NCBI RefSeq assembly: GCF_026420145.1
Contig: NZ_JAPMLV010000001.1
Span: forward strand, 744,001 to 808,000
Direction of reading: 5' to 3'
Length of the DNA: 64,000 nucleotides
From: Enterobacter pseudoroggenkampii
Lineage (GTDB): Bacteria > Pseudomonadota > Gammaproteobacteria > Enterobacterales > Enterobacteriaceae
The notes beneath the pieces were generated by a model that was not told the DNA's origin, did not search any database, and worked only from the letters and a program-made list of their open reading frames with translations. Below are positions 25,894-36,155 of this stretch, piece by piece (position 1 is the first letter of the stretch; the number at the start of each line of letters is the position of its first letter). Position numbers and translations under genes: made by a program.

Positions 25894-26526
25894 ATGCAAT
25901 ACATCCAGCAACCCCAGGCGATTGAAGCCAAAAGTTTCGACATCATTGGCGAAATCATTCGCGAAACGCGGCCGGAGTACCGGTTCGCCAGCCCGCTGCA
26001 TGAGGCGATCGTCAAGCGGGTGATCCATACCACCGCAGATTTCGACTGGCTGGATATTCTCTGGTTTTCAGATGACGCGCTGGATCAGCTTTGCGCGGCG
26101 CTCCGTCGCCCGTCCGTTATCTATACCGATACCACGATGGCGCTCTCCGGGATCAACAAAACGCTGCTGTCCACATTCGGGGGCGAATGCCGCTGCTATA
26201 TCAGCGACCCGCGGGTGGTGGCGCAGGCAAAGGCCCAGGGAATCACCCGCTCGATGGCGGCCGTGGATATCGCGGTGACGGAAGAGAGCGAGAAGATCTT
26301 CGTCTTTGGCAATGCGCCCACGGCGCTGTTTCGCCTGCTTGAGCATGATGTTGCCGTCAGCGGCGTGGTGGGCGTCCCGGTGGGGTTTGTGGGGGCGGCG
26401 GAATCGAAAGAGGCGCTGACGCACAGCCATTTGCCCGCGATTGCGGCACTCGGGCGCAAAGGCGGCAGCAATGTGGCGGCGGCGATTGTAAACGCCATGC
26501 TCTATTACCTGCAGGGGGCGCGATGA
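25894..26526 (+). CDS. cbiC: Cobalt-precorrin-8 methylmutase
   Basis: 210 residues. The motif HTTADFDW carries the histidine typical of CbiC/CobH, with [14 protein letters not shown] and [13 protein letters not shown] further on. It moves the C11 methyl group to C12, forming cobyrinate. It starts 13 bases after cbiB and overlaps cbiD by 4 bases. Confidence 0.97.
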   Translation: MQYIQQPQAIEAKSFDIIGEIIRETRPEYRFASPLHEAIVKRVIHTTADFDWLDILWFSDDALDQLCAALRRPSVIYTDTTMALSGINKTLLSTFGGECRCYISDPRVVAQAKAQGITRSMAAVDIAVTEESEKIFVFGNAPTALFRLLEHDVAVSGVVGVPVGFVGAAESKEALTHSHLPAIAALGRKGGSNVAAAIVNAMLYYLQGAR

Positions 26527-27662
26527 GCGATTCCACTTTCGATTCCCCGGTATGGCATAACGGGAAGGCATTACGTAAAGGCTACACCACCGGCTCCTGT
26601 GCGACCGCGGCAGCGAAAGTCGCCGCACTGATGGTGCTGCGCCAGCACCTCATTCATCAGGTCTCCATTGTGACACCCTCCGGCGTCACGCTGTGTCTGA
26701 ACGTGGAATCGCCGCACATTGAAGGGCAGCAGGCGATTGCGGCCATCCGCAAAGACGGCGGTGATGACGTCGACGCCACCCACGGCATGCTGATTTTCGC
26801 CCGTGTGACGCTCAACGACAGCGGCGAGATTACGCTGGCGGGCGGCGAAGGCGTGGGGACCGTGACGCGCAAAGGCATTGGCCTGCCCATCGGCAGCGCG
26901 GCGATCAACCGCACGCCGCGTCACACCATTGAGTCCGCCGTGCGCGAGGCGATTGGCCCGACGCGCGGGGCCAACGTGGAAATCTTCGCCCCTGAAGGCG
27001 AAGAGCGGGCGCAGAAAACCTACAACTCACGCCTCGGGATCCTGGGCGGTATTTCGATCATCGGCACCACCGGCATTGTCACGCCGATGTCAGAGGAGAG
27101 CTGGAAACGCTCGCTTTCTCTGGAGCTGGAGATTAAACGCGCGGCCGGGTTGGAGCGGGTCGTGCTGGTGCCGGGCAATCATGGCGAGCGCTTTGTGCGC
27201 GAGCAGATGGGCATTGATCAAGATGTCGTGGTCACCATGAGCAACTTTGTCGGCTACATGATCGAAGAGGCGGTGCGGCTGGGGTTTCGCCAGATAGTGC
27301 TGGTCGGCCACCCCGGCAAGCTCATCAAAATTGCCGCCGGGATATTCCACACCCACAGCCATATCGCCGATGCGCGCATGGAAACGCTGGTGGCGCATCT
27401 GGCACTGCTCGGTGCGCCGCTGGAATTACTCACCGTCGTCAGCGAATGCGATACCACCGAAGCGGCGATGGAACATATCGACACCTGGGGTTTTCAGGCG
27501 CTTTACAGCCATCTCGCCGAACGGATCTGCCTGCGCGTAATGCAGATGCTGCGCTTTACCAAAAATCCGCCGACCTGTGACGCCATTCTGTTTTCCTTTG
27601 ATAACCAGGTGCTGGGCAGCAACCGCCCGGTCGAGGCGATTGCCTGGGCGCTGCAATGTTAA
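26523..27662 (+). CDS. cbiD: Cobalt-precorrin-5B C1-methyltransferase
   Basis: 379 residues. Signature [18 protein letters not shown] near the N-terminus, then [15 protein letters not shown] and the C-terminal glycine-rich [15 protein letters not shown]. CbiD methylates C1 during anaerobic ring contraction and is unrelated to the other methylases of the operon. Start ATGA overlaps cbiC; the last 7 bases overlap cbiE. Confidence 0.97.
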   Translation: MSDSTFDSPVWHNGKALRKGYTTGSCATAAAKVAALMVLRQHLIHQVSIVTPSGVTLCLNVESPHIEGQQAIAAIRKDGGDDVDATHGMLIFARVTLNDSGEITLAGGEGVGTVTRKGIGLPIGSAAINRTPRHTIESAVREAIGPTRGANVEIFAPEGEERAQKTYNSRLGILGGISIIGTTGIVTPMSEESWKRSLSLELEIKRAAGLERVVLVPGNHGERFVREQMGIDQDVVVTMSNFVGYMIEEAVRLGFRQIVLVGHPGKLIKIAAGIFHTHSHIADARMETLVAHLALLGAPLELLTVVSECDTTEAAMEHIDTWGFQALYSHLAERICLRVMQMLRFTKNPPTCDAILFSFDNQVLGSNRPVEAIAWALQC

Positions 27663-28261
27663 CGGTCGTAGGAATGGGGCCTGCGGGGTTGCGCCTGATG
27701 ACGCCCGCCGCGCGTGAAGCGATCGATCGCGCCGATGCGCTGGTCGGCGGAAAACGCCATCTGCTGCAGTTCCCGGCGTTTTGCGGCGAGACGTTTGTCC
27801 TGGGGGCCAACATTCCGGCGCTGCTTGCCTGGGTTGAGGCGCGTCAGGAGAAAAAGGTGGTGATTGTGGCCTCCGGCGATCCGCTCTTTTACGGCATCGG
27901 ATCGCGGATGGTGGCGCATTTCGGTATGGCGCGCGTGCGCATTATTCCCGGTATCAGCGCGGTGCAGTACCTGTGCGCGCAGGCGGGCATTGATATGAAT
28001 GAGATGTGGCTCACCAGCAGCCATGGCCGCAACGTGAACGTTGACGAGCTGGCACGGCATCGCAAAGTGGCGATGGTCACCGATAGCCAGTATGGGCCGA
28101 AAGAGATTGCCGCGCAGCTGGTGGCGCGCGGGAAGGGCCATCGCTGGATGGTGATTGGTGAAAACCTGGCGATGGAAAATGAACGGATCCACTGGCTGCC
28201 CGTCAGTGAGGTCAGTGCCGACTATGAGATGAATGCGGTGGTGATCCTCGATGAAAGATGA
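27656..28261 (+). CDS. cbiE: Cobalt-precorrin-7 C5-methyltransferase
   Basis: 201 residues, tetrapyrrole methylase fold with [11 protein letters not shown] at the N-terminus, [11 protein letters not shown] and [15 protein letters not shown]. It methylates C5; in other bacteria it is fused to CbiT as CobL, here the two are separate, overlapping genes. The start lies inside the end of cbiD. Confidence 0.97.
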   Translation: MLTVVGMGPAGLRLMTPAAREAIDRADALVGGKRHLLQFPAFCGETFVLGANIPALLAWVEARQEKKVVIVASGDPLFYGIGSRMVAHFGMARVRIIPGISAVQYLCAQAGIDMNEMWLTSSHGRNVNVDELARHRKVAMVTDSQYGPKEIAAQLVARGKGHRWMVIGENLAMENERIHWLPVSEVSADYEMNAVVILDER

Positions 28262-28820
28262 ACTGTTTCTGCGCGGCGAAACGGTGCCGATGACCAAAGA
28301 GGCGGTACGCGCGCTGGCCCTCACGAAGCTCGAGCTGCATCGCGCCAGCCACCTGATTGACGTCGGTGCGGGAACCGGGAGCGTGTCGATAGAGGCGGCG
28401 CTGCTGTTTCCCTCGCTGCACGTGACGGCCATAGAGCGTAACCCTGCGGCTCTGCAGCTGCTTGCGGAAAATCGCCAGCATTTTGCCTGTCGCAATATCG
28501 CGATTTTGCCGGGCGTTGCGCCCTTACCCGTGGCGGATAAGGCCGATGCGGTCTTTATGGGCGGTAGCGGCGGCCATCTGACCTCGCTTATCGACTGGTC
28601 CCTGCGCCAGCTACATCCAGGCGGACGTCTGGTGATGACGTTTATCCTGCAGGAAAACCTCACTACTGCGCTGGCCCATCTGCAGCAGATCGGCGTCCAG
28701 AACATTGATTGCCTGCAAATGCAGGTCTCCGCGCTGACCCCGCTCGGCAGCGGTCACTATTTCAAACCGAATAATCCCGTTTTTGTTATCGCCTGTCAGA
28801 AGGAAGAACACCATGTCTGA
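28251..28820 (+). CDS. cbiT: Cobalt-precorrin-6B C15-methyltransferase (decarboxylating)
   Basis: 189 residues, class I Rossmann methyltransferase, with [18 protein letters not shown] as the SAM-binding loop (about residues 37-54) preceded by [13 protein letters not shown]. It methylates C15 and removes the C12 acetate carboxyl. It overlaps cbiE by 11 bases and cbiF by 8. Confidence 0.97.
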   Translation: MKDELFLRGETVPMTKEAVRALALTKLELHRASHLIDVGAGTGSVSIEAALLFPSLHVTAIERNPAALQLLAENRQHFACRNIAILPGVAPLPVADKADAVFMGGSGGHLTSLIDWSLRQLHPGGRLVMTFILQENLTTALAHLQQIGVQNIDCLQMQVSALTPLGSGHYFKPNNPVFVIACQKEEHHV

Positions 28821-29586
28821 GACGTTTGATTCCCGTTGCGTGTGGTTTGTCGGTGCCGGTCCCGGTGACCGTGAGCTCATCACGCTCAAGGGCTACCGGC
28901 TGCTGCAGCAGGCGCAGGTGGTTATCTATGCCGGTTCGCTGATCAATACCGAGCTGCTGGCGTATTGCCCGCAGGGAGCCGAATGCCACGACAGCGCGGA
29001 ACTCCATTTAGAACAGATAATCGACCTGATGGCGGCGGGCGTGAAGGCCGGAAAAACGGTGGTACGTTTGCAGACCGGCGATGTCTCGCTCTACGGCTCC
29101 GTTCGTGAGCAGGGCGAAGAGCTGACCAAACGCGGCATTGCCTGGCAGGTGGTGCCCGGCGTCAGCGCTTTCCTCGGCGCCGCGGCGGAGCTTGGGGTGG
29201 AATACACCGTCCCTGAAGTCTCGCAGAGCCTGATTATTACCCGCCTCGAAGGCCGCACGCCGGTGCCGGAACGTGAACAGCTGGAGTCATTTGCCAGCCA
29301 TCAGACCTCCATGGCGATTTATCTCTCGGTCCAGCGTATTCACCGGGTGGCGGAACGCCTGATTGAAGGCGGTTATCCGGCCACCACGCCCGTTGCCGTC
29401 ATTTATAAAGCGACCTGGCCGGAAAGCCACACCGTACGCGGCACGCTGGCGGATATCGCCGACAAAGTACGCGAGGCGGGGATCCGCAAAACGGCGCTCA
29501 TTCTGGTCGGGAAGTTCCTGGGCGAGGAGTATCACTACTCAAAACTCTATGCCGCGGATTTTAGCCATGAATACCGTAAAGCCTGA
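28813..29586 (+). CDS. cbiF: Cobalt-precorrin-4 C11-methyltransferase
   Basis: 257 residues from MSETFDSR, chosen for AGGA 7 bases upstream inside the end of cbiT. Tetrapyrrole methylase with [31 protein letters not shown] and [15 protein letters not shown]. It methylates C11. It overlaps cbiG by 20 bases. Confidence 0.97.
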   Translation: MSETFDSRCVWFVGAGPGDRELITLKGYRLLQQAQVVIYAGSLINTELLAYCPQGAECHDSAELHLEQIIDLMAAGVKAGKTVVRLQTGDVSLYGSVREQGEELTKRGIAWQVVPGVSAFLGAAAELGVEYTVPEVSQSLIITRLEGRTPVPEREQLESFASHQTSMAIYLSVQRIHRVAERLIEGGYPATTPVAVIYKATWPESHTVRGTLADIADKVREAGIRKTALILVGKFLGEEYHYSKLYAADFSHEYRKA

Positions 29587-30622
29587 GCCCATCGCGCTGT
29601 TTTGCCTGACGCCGGGCGGCGTGCGGCTGGCGAAGCGTCTGGCGGCAATGTTGCCGGTCACCTGCTTTACCAGCGAGGCCCTGCGGGAAGAGGGCTTTAT
29701 CTCCTTCGACGGCGGCTTTGCCCCGGCGGTGCGCGAGGCGTTCACGCGCTACCCGGCGCTGATTTTTATCGGCGCCACCGGCATTGCGGTGCGCGTTCTG
29801 GCGCCACTCATCCACGACAAGCTGAGCGACCCGGCGGTGGTGGTGATCGACGAGCGTGGGCAGCACGTGATTAGCCTGCTTTCCGGCCATGCTGGCGGGG
29901 CGAATGCGCTGACCCGCTATCTGGCGGAAATGCTGGGGGCGGATCCGGTGATTACCACCGCCACGGACGTCAACGAGATGGCCGCGCTGGATACCCTTGC
30001 CTTCCAGCTGAATGCCCGAATGCGCGATTTCCGAACGACGGTGAAAATCGTCAACCAGATGCTGGTGAGCCATCAGCGGGTAGGGCTGTGGTGGGATGCG
30101 GAACTCGACGACGACGTCAGCCGGTGCGATCGGCGCGGGTTTATCACCGTGAGCGACCTGCAGCACCTCCCGGAAATGGATGCGCTGGTGTGCATTACGC
30201 TGCGCAACACGCTGCCGGAACTGCCGTTACCGCACTGGACGCTGGTTCCCCAGCGGGTCGTGGCGGGCATCGGCTGTCGACGCGACACGCCGTATCCGCT
30301 GCTGGCGACCCTGTTGATGCGCCAGCTTGCGGCGCAGCAGTTCGATCCGCTGGCGCTGAAAGCGATTGGCAGCGTCTCCCTTAAAAAAGACGAAGCGGGC
30401 CTGCTTCAGCTTGCCGCCTGCTGGGGTGTGCCGTTTGAAACCTTTACCGCTGACGCGCTGCGTGAGCACGAACACCGCTTTCCAGCTTCACCGTTTGTAC
30501 GCCAGACGGTTGGGGTGGGGAGCGTCTCGGGACCGGCAGCGTGGCTGCTGAGCCATGGGCAACTACAAGGAGAAACCCTGCGCGAACAGGGCGTCACTAT
30601 CACTTTGGGAGTTTCACACTGA
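29567..30622 (+). CDS. cbiG: Cobalt-precorrin-5A hydrolase
   Basis: 351 residues from [12 protein letters not shown]; the frame is open much further upstream, but that is shadow of cbiF. The N-terminal part contains [15 protein letters not shown] and [14 protein letters not shown]; the C-terminal part has GIGCRRDTP and [13 protein letters not shown]. It opens the delta-lactone ring and releases the C2 unit as acetaldehyde during ring contraction. The stop overlaps the cbiH start (TGATG). Confidence 0.96.
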   Translation: MNTVKPEPIALFCLTPGGVRLAKRLAAMLPVTCFTSEALREEGFISFDGGFAPAVREAFTRYPALIFIGATGIAVRVLAPLIHDKLSDPAVVVIDERGQHVISLLSGHAGGANALTRYLAEMLGADPVITTATDVNEMAALDTLAFQLNARMRDFRTTVKIVNQMLVSHQRVGLWWDAELDDDVSRCDRRGFITVSDLQHLPEMDALVCITLRNTLPELPLPHWTLVPQRVVAGIGCRRDTPYPLLATLLMRQLAAQQFDPLALKAIGSVSLKKDEAGLLQLAACWGVPFETFTADALREHEHRFPASPFVRQTVGVGSVSGPAAWLLSHGQLQGETLREQGVTITLGVSH

Positions 30623-31347
30623 TGTTAACCGTAATTGGAATCGGCCCGGGCTCGCAGGCCATGATGACCATGGAAGCCGTAGACGCGCTGCAGGCGGCAG
30701 AAATCATCGTTGGCTACAAAACCTATACCCATCTGGTGAAGGCCTTCACCGGCGACAAACAGGTGATCAAAACCGGGATGTGCAAAGAGATTGAACGCTG
30801 TCAGGCGGCGATCGAGCTGGCGCAGGCCGGGCATAACGTCGCGCTTATCAGCAGCGGCGACGCCGGTATTTATGGCATGGCGGGGCTGGTGCTGGAACTG
30901 GTCAGCAAACAGAAGCTGGACGTTGAGGTTCGCCTGATCCCCGGGATGACGGCCAGTATTGCCGCCGCGTCTCTGCTTGGCGCGCCGCTGATGCACGATT
31001 TTTGCCACATCAGCTTAAGCGATCTGCTGACGCCGTGGCCGGTCATTGAAAAACGCATTGTTGCTGCGGGAGAAGCGGACTTCGTCATCTGTTTCTATAA
31101 CCCGCGCAGCCGGGGTCGCGAGGGCCATCTGGCACGGGCGTTTGAGCTGCTGTCCGCCAGCAAAAGCCCGCAAACGCCGGTAGGGGTAGTGAAGTCTGCC
31201 GGGCGCAAAAAGCAGGAGAAGTGGCTGACCACGCTGGGCGACATGGACTTTGAGCCGGTCGATATGACAAGCCTGGTGATCGTCGGAAATAAGGCCACTT
31301 ACGTTCAGGAGGGGCTGATGATCACACCCCGGGGCTATGTGCTGTGA
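30622..31347 (+). CDS. cbiH: Cobalt-factor III / precorrin-3B C17-methyltransferase
   Basis: 241 residues from ATG 30622. Tetrapyrrole methylase with [33 protein letters not shown] and IPGMTASIAAASLLGAPL. It methylates C17 and triggers ring contraction. It overlaps cbiG by one base and cbiJ by four. Confidence 0.97.
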   Translation: MLTVIGIGPGSQAMMTMEAVDALQAAEIIVGYKTYTHLVKAFTGDKQVIKTGMCKEIERCQAAIELAQAGHNVALISSGDAGIYGMAGLVLELVSKQKLDVEVRLIPGMTASIAAASLLGAPLMHDFCHISLSDLLTPWPVIEKRIVAAGEADFVICFYNPRSRGREGHLARAFELLSASKSPQTPVGVVKSAGRKKQEKWLTTLGDMDFEPVDMTSLVIVGNKATYVQEGLMITPRGYVL

Positions 31348-32129
31348 ACTATGGCGACGTGCTGGTCATGGGCGGCACCAGCGATGCCCGCGCGATCTGC
31401 CAGCAGCTGGATGCGGCCGGCGTGGCCTACACCCTGTCGGTGGCGACGGCCACCGGGCAGCGGCTGGCGGGCGACATTAATGGCCGGGTGCGCTGTGGCC
31501 GCCTGGAGCCGCAGCAGATGGTTGACTGGCTTGCGCAAAACAGGACCCGCTGGGTGATTGACGCATCGCATCCCTACGCTGAGGTGGTCAGCCGCAACAT
31601 CCTGGCGGCCTGTGAAACGGTGGGCGTGTTGCTTAGCCGCTATCAGCGCCCCGAACAGCTCAGCGAGCTGACGCATCCGCTGCTCTACAGCGTGCCGGGC
31701 ATAGAAGAGGCCTGCGACATCGCGCGGCGGCTGGGCGAACGCGTGCTGTTGACCACCGGCAGTAAAGATCTGGCGCGCTGGCGCGCCGGGCTGCCGGAGA
31801 AAACGCTGCTGGCCCGGGTGCTGCCGGTGCCCGAGGTCCTTGAGCAATGCGCCGGGCTTGGCTTTGGCGTTACCGAGATCTTCGCGATGTGCGGGCCATT
31901 CAGCGCTGAGTTTAACGCGGCGTTTTATCGCCAGTGCCGGGCTGACGTGATGATCACCAAAGCGTCCGGTGCGGAAGGCGGCTATCGGGAAAAGGTTCAA
32001 CCCTGTCTGGATGCGGGCATCCCCTGCATCGTGATTACACGCCCGGCGCCGCTGGTGACGGGAGACGAGTTACTGGAAAGTCAGGCCGCATTCGCCGGGC
32101 GCTTAGCCCGCTGGCTGGCCGCTGCTTAA
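31344..32129 (+). CDS. cbiJ: Cobalt-precorrin-6A reductase
   Basis: 261 residues starting with GTG at 31344, which overlaps the cbiH stop; no better in-frame ATG exists. The N-terminal NADPH-binding MGGTSDARAICQQL, DASHPYAEVVSRN and the C-terminal TKASGAEGGYREKV fit CbiJ/CobK. It reduces the macrocycle with NAD(P)H. Confidence 0.96.
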   Translation: MNYGDVLVMGGTSDARAICQQLDAAGVAYTLSVATATGQRLAGDINGRVRCGRLEPQQMVDWLAQNRTRWVIDASHPYAEVVSRNILAACETVGVLLSRYQRPEQLSELTHPLLYSVPGIEEACDIARRLGERVLLTTGSKDLARWRAGLPEKTLLARVLPVPEVLEQCAGLGFGVTEIFAMCGPFSAEFNAAFYRQCRADVMITKASGAEGGYREKVQPCLDAGIPCIVITRPAPLVTGDELLESQAAFAGRLARWLAAA

Positions 32130-32139
32130 GGAGTTAGAG

Positions 32140-32934
32140 ATGAAAAAGGCGCTTCTGGTGGTCAGCTTTGGTACCAGCTACCACGATACCTGCGAGAAAA
32201 ACATTGTGGCCTGCGAGCGTGCGCTGGCGGAAAGCTGCCCTGACCGCGAGCTGTTTCGGGCATTCACCTCCGGGATGATCATTCGCAAGCTCAAACAGCG
32301 TGACGGCATTGAGATCGATACGCCGCTGCAGGCGCTGAAAAAGCTTGCGGCTCAGGGATATCAGGACGTGGCGATCCAGTCCCTGCACATCATCAACGGC
32401 GATGAGTACGAGAAAATCGTCCGTGAAGTGCAGAGCCTGCGCCCGCTGTTTACCCGCCTGACGCTGGGGGTACCGCTGCTGAGCAGCCACGACGATTACG
32501 CGCAGCTGATGTGCGCCTTGCAACAGCAGATGCCGACGCTTGGGGCCACGGAAAAAGTGGTATTTATGGGCCACGGCGCCAGCCATCACGCCTTTGCGGC
32601 CTATGCCTGTCTCGACCACATGATGATGGCCCAGGGCTTCCCGGCCCGCGTCGGCGCGGTGGAGAGCTATCCGGAAGTCGACATCCTGATTGAGAGCCTT
32701 GGTAAAGAAGGGGTCACCGCCGTGCATCTGATGCCGCTGATGCTGGTGGCGGGCGATCACGCCATTAACGATATGGCCTCTGATGACGAGGACTCCTGGA
32801 AGACGCTGTTTAACGCTGCCGGGGTCCCGGCAACGCCGTGGCTGAGCGGGCTGGGCGAAAACCCGGCGGTGCGCGCGATGTTCGTCGCCCATTTACAGCA
32901 GGCGCTGAGCGTGGCGATGGAGGAGGCAGCATGA
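32140..32934 (+). CDS. cbiK: Sirohydrochlorin cobaltochelatase
   Basis: 264 residues. The metal-binding histidines known from the Salmonella enzyme are at the same positions: H145 in FMGHGASHH and H207 in AGDH. It inserts Co2+ into sirohydrochlorin, the step that defines the early-cobalt anaerobic pathway. AAGGAG precedes the ATG. The ATGA overlap with cbiL couples translation. Confidence 0.97.
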   Translation: MKKALLVVSFGTSYHDTCEKNIVACERALAESCPDRELFRAFTSGMIIRKLKQRDGIEIDTPLQALKKLAAQGYQDVAIQSLHIINGDEYEKIVREVQSLRPLFTRLTLGVPLLSSHDDYAQLMCALQQQMPTLGATEKVVFMGHGASHHAFAAYACLDHMMMAQGFPARVGAVESYPEVDILIESLGKEGVTAVHLMPLMLVAGDHAINDMASDDEDSWKTLFNAAGVPATPWLSGLGENPAVRAMFVAHLQQALSVAMEEAA

Positions 32935-33644
32935 GCGGCAAACTGTACGCCCTCAGTACCGGGCCGGGCGCGTCTGACCTTATCACCGTGCGCGCCTCAC
33001 GGATCCTCGGTTCGCTGGATATTCTCTACGCCCCGGCGGGACGAAAAGGGGGCGACAGTCTGGCGCTTTCTATCGTTCGTGAATATGTCGGTGAGCAGAC
33101 TGAAATCCGCTGCTGCCACTTTCCCATGAGCGCCGACAGCGCTGAAAAGGAGGCGGTGTGGGATGCGGTGGCCGACGCGTTAGTAACGGAGGTGAACGAC
33201 GGAAAACAGGTTGGCTTTATCACCCTGGGCGACGCCATGCTGTTCAGTACCTGGGTGTTCTTACTTCAGCGCATCGGCAGCCCGGACTGGCTGGAAATTG
33301 TGCCCGGCGTGACGTCGTTTGCCGCGATTTCCGCGCGGTCCAAAACGCCGCTGGCGATGGAACAGCAGTCGCTGGCGGTGATCGCATGCACCGCGCCGGA
33401 AGCGGAGATTGCGCAGGCGCTGCAGCAGCACGACAGCCTGGTGCTGATGAAGGTCTATGGCCGGTTTGCGCGCATCAAAGCGCTGCTGACGCAGGCCGGG
33501 CTGCTGAACTGCGCGCTGATGATGTCAGAAGCCACGCTCCCCGGCGAGCAGTGCTGGCGGCATCTGGATGAGGTTGCTGACGACCAGCCGTTACCCTATT
33601 TCTCGACCATTCTGGTCAACAAACAGTGGGAGTATGCGCAATGA
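32931..33644 (+). CDS. cbiL: Cobalt-factor II C20-methyltransferase
   Basis: 237 residues from ATG 32931, inside the end of cbiK. Tetrapyrrole methylase: ALSTGPGASDLITVRA, ITLGDAMLFSTW and IVPGVTSFAAISAR. It methylates C20, the carbon later lost. It overlaps cbiM by 4 bases. Confidence 0.97.
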   Translation: MSGKLYALSTGPGASDLITVRASRILGSLDILYAPAGRKGGDSLALSIVREYVGEQTEIRCCHFPMSADSAEKEAVWDAVADALVTEVNDGKQVGFITLGDAMLFSTWVFLLQRIGSPDWLEIVPGVTSFAAISARSKTPLAMEQQSLAVIACTAPEAEIAQALQQHDSLVLMKVYGRFARIKALLTQAGLLNCALMMSEATLPGEQCWRHLDEVADDQPLPYFSTILVNKQWEYAQ

Positions 33645-34378
33645 AACTCGAACAACAGCTTAAACAGCTGTCATTAAGTGGCCTGGCGGCGGCGCTATTG
33701 CTGATGGTGGTGCCGGAGCAGGCGTTCGCGATGCACATCATGGAAGGCTTTTTACCGCCCATGTGGGCGCTGGCGTGGTGGCTGATCTTCTTGCCGTGTC
33801 TGTGGTATGGACTGGTGCGCCTGCGCCGTATCGTGCAGGAGGATAGCCACCAGAAAGTCCTGCTGGCGCTGTGCGGGGCGTTTATTTTCGTGCTGTCGGC
33901 GCTGAAGATCCCCTCGGTGACCGGCAGTTGCTCGCATCCGACCGGCGTGGGGCTCGCCGTGATTCTGTTCGGGCCGGGCGTCGTCGCCATTCTCGGCGCC
34001 ATCGTGCTGCTGTTTCAGGCGCTGCTGCTGGCGCACGGCGGGTTAACCACGCTTGGCGCGAACGGCATGTCGATGGCGGTGATTGGGCCGGTTGTCGGGT
34101 ACATGGTGTGGAAAATGGCCTGCCGTGCCGGGCTCCGTCGTGACGTTGGGGTATTTTTGTGCGCGATGCTGGCGGATCTGGTGACCTATTTTGTCACCTC
34201 AGTCCAGCTTGGCGCGGCGTTCCCGGACCCGGCGACGGGTGCCGCGGGCTCGATTGTGAAATTCATGGGCATTTTCTGCCTGACGCAGATCCCCATCGCC
34301 ATCGCGGAGGGACTGTTAACCGTCATGATTTATGACCAGTTGACCAAACGTCAGCTGATTACCGCACAAGGACACTGA
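33641..34378 (+). CDS. cbiM: Cobalt ECF transporter S component CbiM
   Basis: 245 residues. An N-terminal signal-like segment ends at AFA, just before MHIMEGFLPP. After cleavage the exposed Met-His-Ile would bind Co2+ as in CbiM/NikM. Six or so membrane helices follow, with SVTGSCSHPTGVGLAV and GANGMSMAVIGP. With CbiN, CbiQ and CbiO it forms the cobalt uptake system that feeds CbiK. Confidence 0.97.
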   Translation: MKLEQQLKQLSLSGLAAALLLMVVPEQAFAMHIMEGFLPPMWALAWWLIFLPCLWYGLVRLRRIVQEDSHQKVLLALCGAFIFVLSALKIPSVTGSCSHPTGVGLAVILFGPGVVAILGAIVLLFQALLLAHGGLTTLGANGMSMAVIGPVVGYMVWKMACRAGLRRDVGVFLCAMLADLVTYFVTSVQLGAAFPDPATGAAGSIVKFMGIFCLTQIPIAIAEGLLTVMIYDQLTKRQLITAQGH

Positions 34379-34379
34379 G

Positions 34380-34661
34380 ATGAAAAAGACGCTGATGCTG
34401 TTGGCGATGGTGCTTGCTCTGATCGTACTGCCATTTTTTATCGATCACGGGGGGGAATTTGGCGGCTCGGATGGTGAAGCCGAAAATCAAATTCAGGTTG
34501 TGGCGCCGCATTACACGCCGTGGTTCACGCCGCTCTATGAACCCGCCAGCGGCGAAATTGAAAGCCTGCTGTTTACGCTCCAGGGCTCCATTGGCGCAGC
34601 GGTGATTTTCTATATTTTGGGCTACACCAAAGGCAGACAGCGCCGTGATGACCGGGCTTGA
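34380..34661 (+). CDS. cbiN: Cobalt transport protein CbiN
   Basis: 93 residues with two membrane helices and a periplasmic loop containing FGGSDGEAENQI and APHYTPWF, as in other CbiN. It is an accessory subunit needed for cobalt loading of CbiM. It starts one base after cbiM and overlaps cbiQ by 14. Confidence 0.97.
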   Translation: MKKTLMLLAMVLALIVLPFFIDHGGEFGGSDGEAENQIQVVAPHYTPWFTPLYEPASGEIESLLFTLQGSIGAAVIFYILGYTKGRQRRDDRA

Positions 34662-35325
34662 CAGGCTAAGCTATCAGAGCCGCTGGGCTCACGTTGCGCC
34701 GGAACGCAAGTTTCTGCTCTGGCTGGCGCTGATGACGCTGGCGTTTGCGCTGCCGCCGCTGGGGCAGGGGGTCGTCCTGGCGTTGACGGCGGGACTGACC
34801 TGCTGGCTGCTGCGGATGACCTTCAGGCGCTGGTGCCGCTGGATGGCGCTGCCGTTTGGCTTTCTGCTGGTCGGCGTGCTGACGATCCTCTTTAGCGTCA
34901 CCCGTGACCCGCACACGCTGGCGGCAGGCGTCCCGGTGGGGCACTACTGGTTGGGGATAACCGCGTCCGGGCTGACTGCCGCCAATGAAACCTTCTGGCG
35001 CAGCCTTGCCGCGCTGGCGGCGACCTTCTGGCTGGTGCTGAATCTGCCGTTTCCGCAGCTGATTGTGCTGCTTAAGCGGGCGCGCGTGCCGCGCCTGCTT
35101 ACCGAGCAGATCCTGCTGACCTGGCGCTTTATTTTTATTCTGTTAGACGAAGCGCTGGCAATTCACCGCGCGCAGACGCTGCGTTTTGGCTATCGTAGCC
35201 TGCCAAAGGGCTATCGCTCGCTGGCGATGCTGGTTGGTTTGCTGTTTACCCGGGTGCTGATTCGCTATCAGCAGATGGCGACCACGCTGGATATTAAACT
35301 CTATCAGGGTGATTTTCCCCTGTAA
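34648..35325 (+). CDS. cbiQ: Cobalt ECF transporter T component CbiQ
   Basis: 225 residues from ATG 34648 (a GTG one codon earlier is possible). Several membrane helices are present. The coupling-helix motif is degenerate: RAQTLRFGYRS stands where the family has an Ala-Arg-Gly-type motif. It links the CbiO ATPase to CbiMN. Confidence 0.95.
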   Translation: MTGLDRLSYQSRWAHVAPERKFLLWLALMTLAFALPPLGQGVVLALTAGLTCWLLRMTFRRWCRWMALPFGFLLVGVLTILFSVTRDPHTLAAGVPVGHYWLGITASGLTAANETFWRSLAALAATFWLVLNLPFPQLIVLLKRARVPRLLTEQILLTWRFIFILLDEALAIHRAQTLRFGYRSLPKGYRSLAMLVGLLFTRVLIRYQQMATTLDIKLYQGDFPL

Positions 35326-35336
35326 GGAATCGCACC

Positions 35337-36155
35337 ATGCTTACCACCGCCGATCTCTGGTTTCGCTATCAGGAGGCGCAGGTGCTCAAAGGGCTGACGC
35401 TGGATTTTTCGACCCATCCCGTCACCGGGCTGGTCGGAGCTAACGGCTGCGGAAAGTCGACGTTATTTATGAATCTGAGCGGCCTGCTGAAGCCGCAGCA
35501 GGGTGCGGTGCTGTGGCAGGGGAAGCCGCTGGACTACAGCAAGCGCGGACTGCTGGCGCTCCGTCAGCAGGTGGCAACGGTGTTTCAGGATCCCGATCAG
35601 CAGATCTTTTATACCGATATTGATAGCGACATCGCCTTCAGCCTGCGCAATCTGGGCGTGGCGGAACCGGAGATTGCACGGCGCGTCGACGATGCGCTGA
35701 CGCTGGTTGACGCGCAGCGTTTTCGCCAGCAGCCGATCCAGTGCCTGAGCCACGGGCAAAAGAAGCGCGTCGCCATTGCCGGGGCGCTGGTGCTGGGCGC
35801 CCGCTATCTTCTGCTGGACGAGCCCACGGCCGGGCTTGATCCTTCAGGACGCACGCAGATGATCAAGATCATCAGGCGCATTGTGGCGCAGGGGAACCAT
35901 GTGGTGATCTCCAGTCATGATATTGACCTGATTTACGAAGTGAGCAATGCCGTTTACGTGCTGCGTCAGGGAGAAGTGCTGGCGCACGGCGCGCCGGGTG
36001 AGGTCTTTGCCCGCGGCGAACTGATTGAACGGGCCGGATTAACGCAGCCCTGGCTCGTCAAGCTGCACGCGCAGCTTGGCCTGCCGTTATGTAAAACCGA
36101 AGATGAATTTTTCAGCCGTATGCGACAAAAAAACGTAATGAAGGAGGCCTCATGA
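35337..36155 (+). CDS. cbiO: Cobalt ECF transporter ATPase CbiO
   Basis: 272 residues, ABC ATPase: Walker [10 protein letters not shown] (about 34-42), Q-loop FQDPDQQ, signature LSHGQKKR (in place of LSGGQ), Walker [12 protein letters not shown], and switch histidine in ISSHD. It energises cobalt import. It overlaps cbiP by 4 bases. Confidence 0.97.
   Translation: MLTTADLWFRYQEAQVLKGLTLDFSTHPVTGLVGANGCGKSTLFMNLSGLLKPQQGAVLWQGKPLDYSKRGLLALRQQVATVFQDPDQQIFYTDIDSDIAFSLRNLGVAEPEIARRVDDALTLVDAQRFRQQPIQCLSHGQKKRVAIAGALVLGARYLLLDEPTAGLDPSGRTQMIKIIRRIVAQGNHVVISSHDIDLIYEVSNAVYVLRQGEVLAHGAPGEVFARGELIERAGLTQPWLVKLHAQLGLPLCKTEDEFFSRMRQKNVMKEAS

Noticed and set aside
27659..28705. A 348-codon open frame on the minus strand.
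   Set aside because: Antisense to cbiE and cbiT; shadow frame.
29363..29566. A 68-residue N-terminal extension of CbiG.
   Set aside because: The extension is read through cbiF in another frame; CbiG starts at the ATG at 29567.
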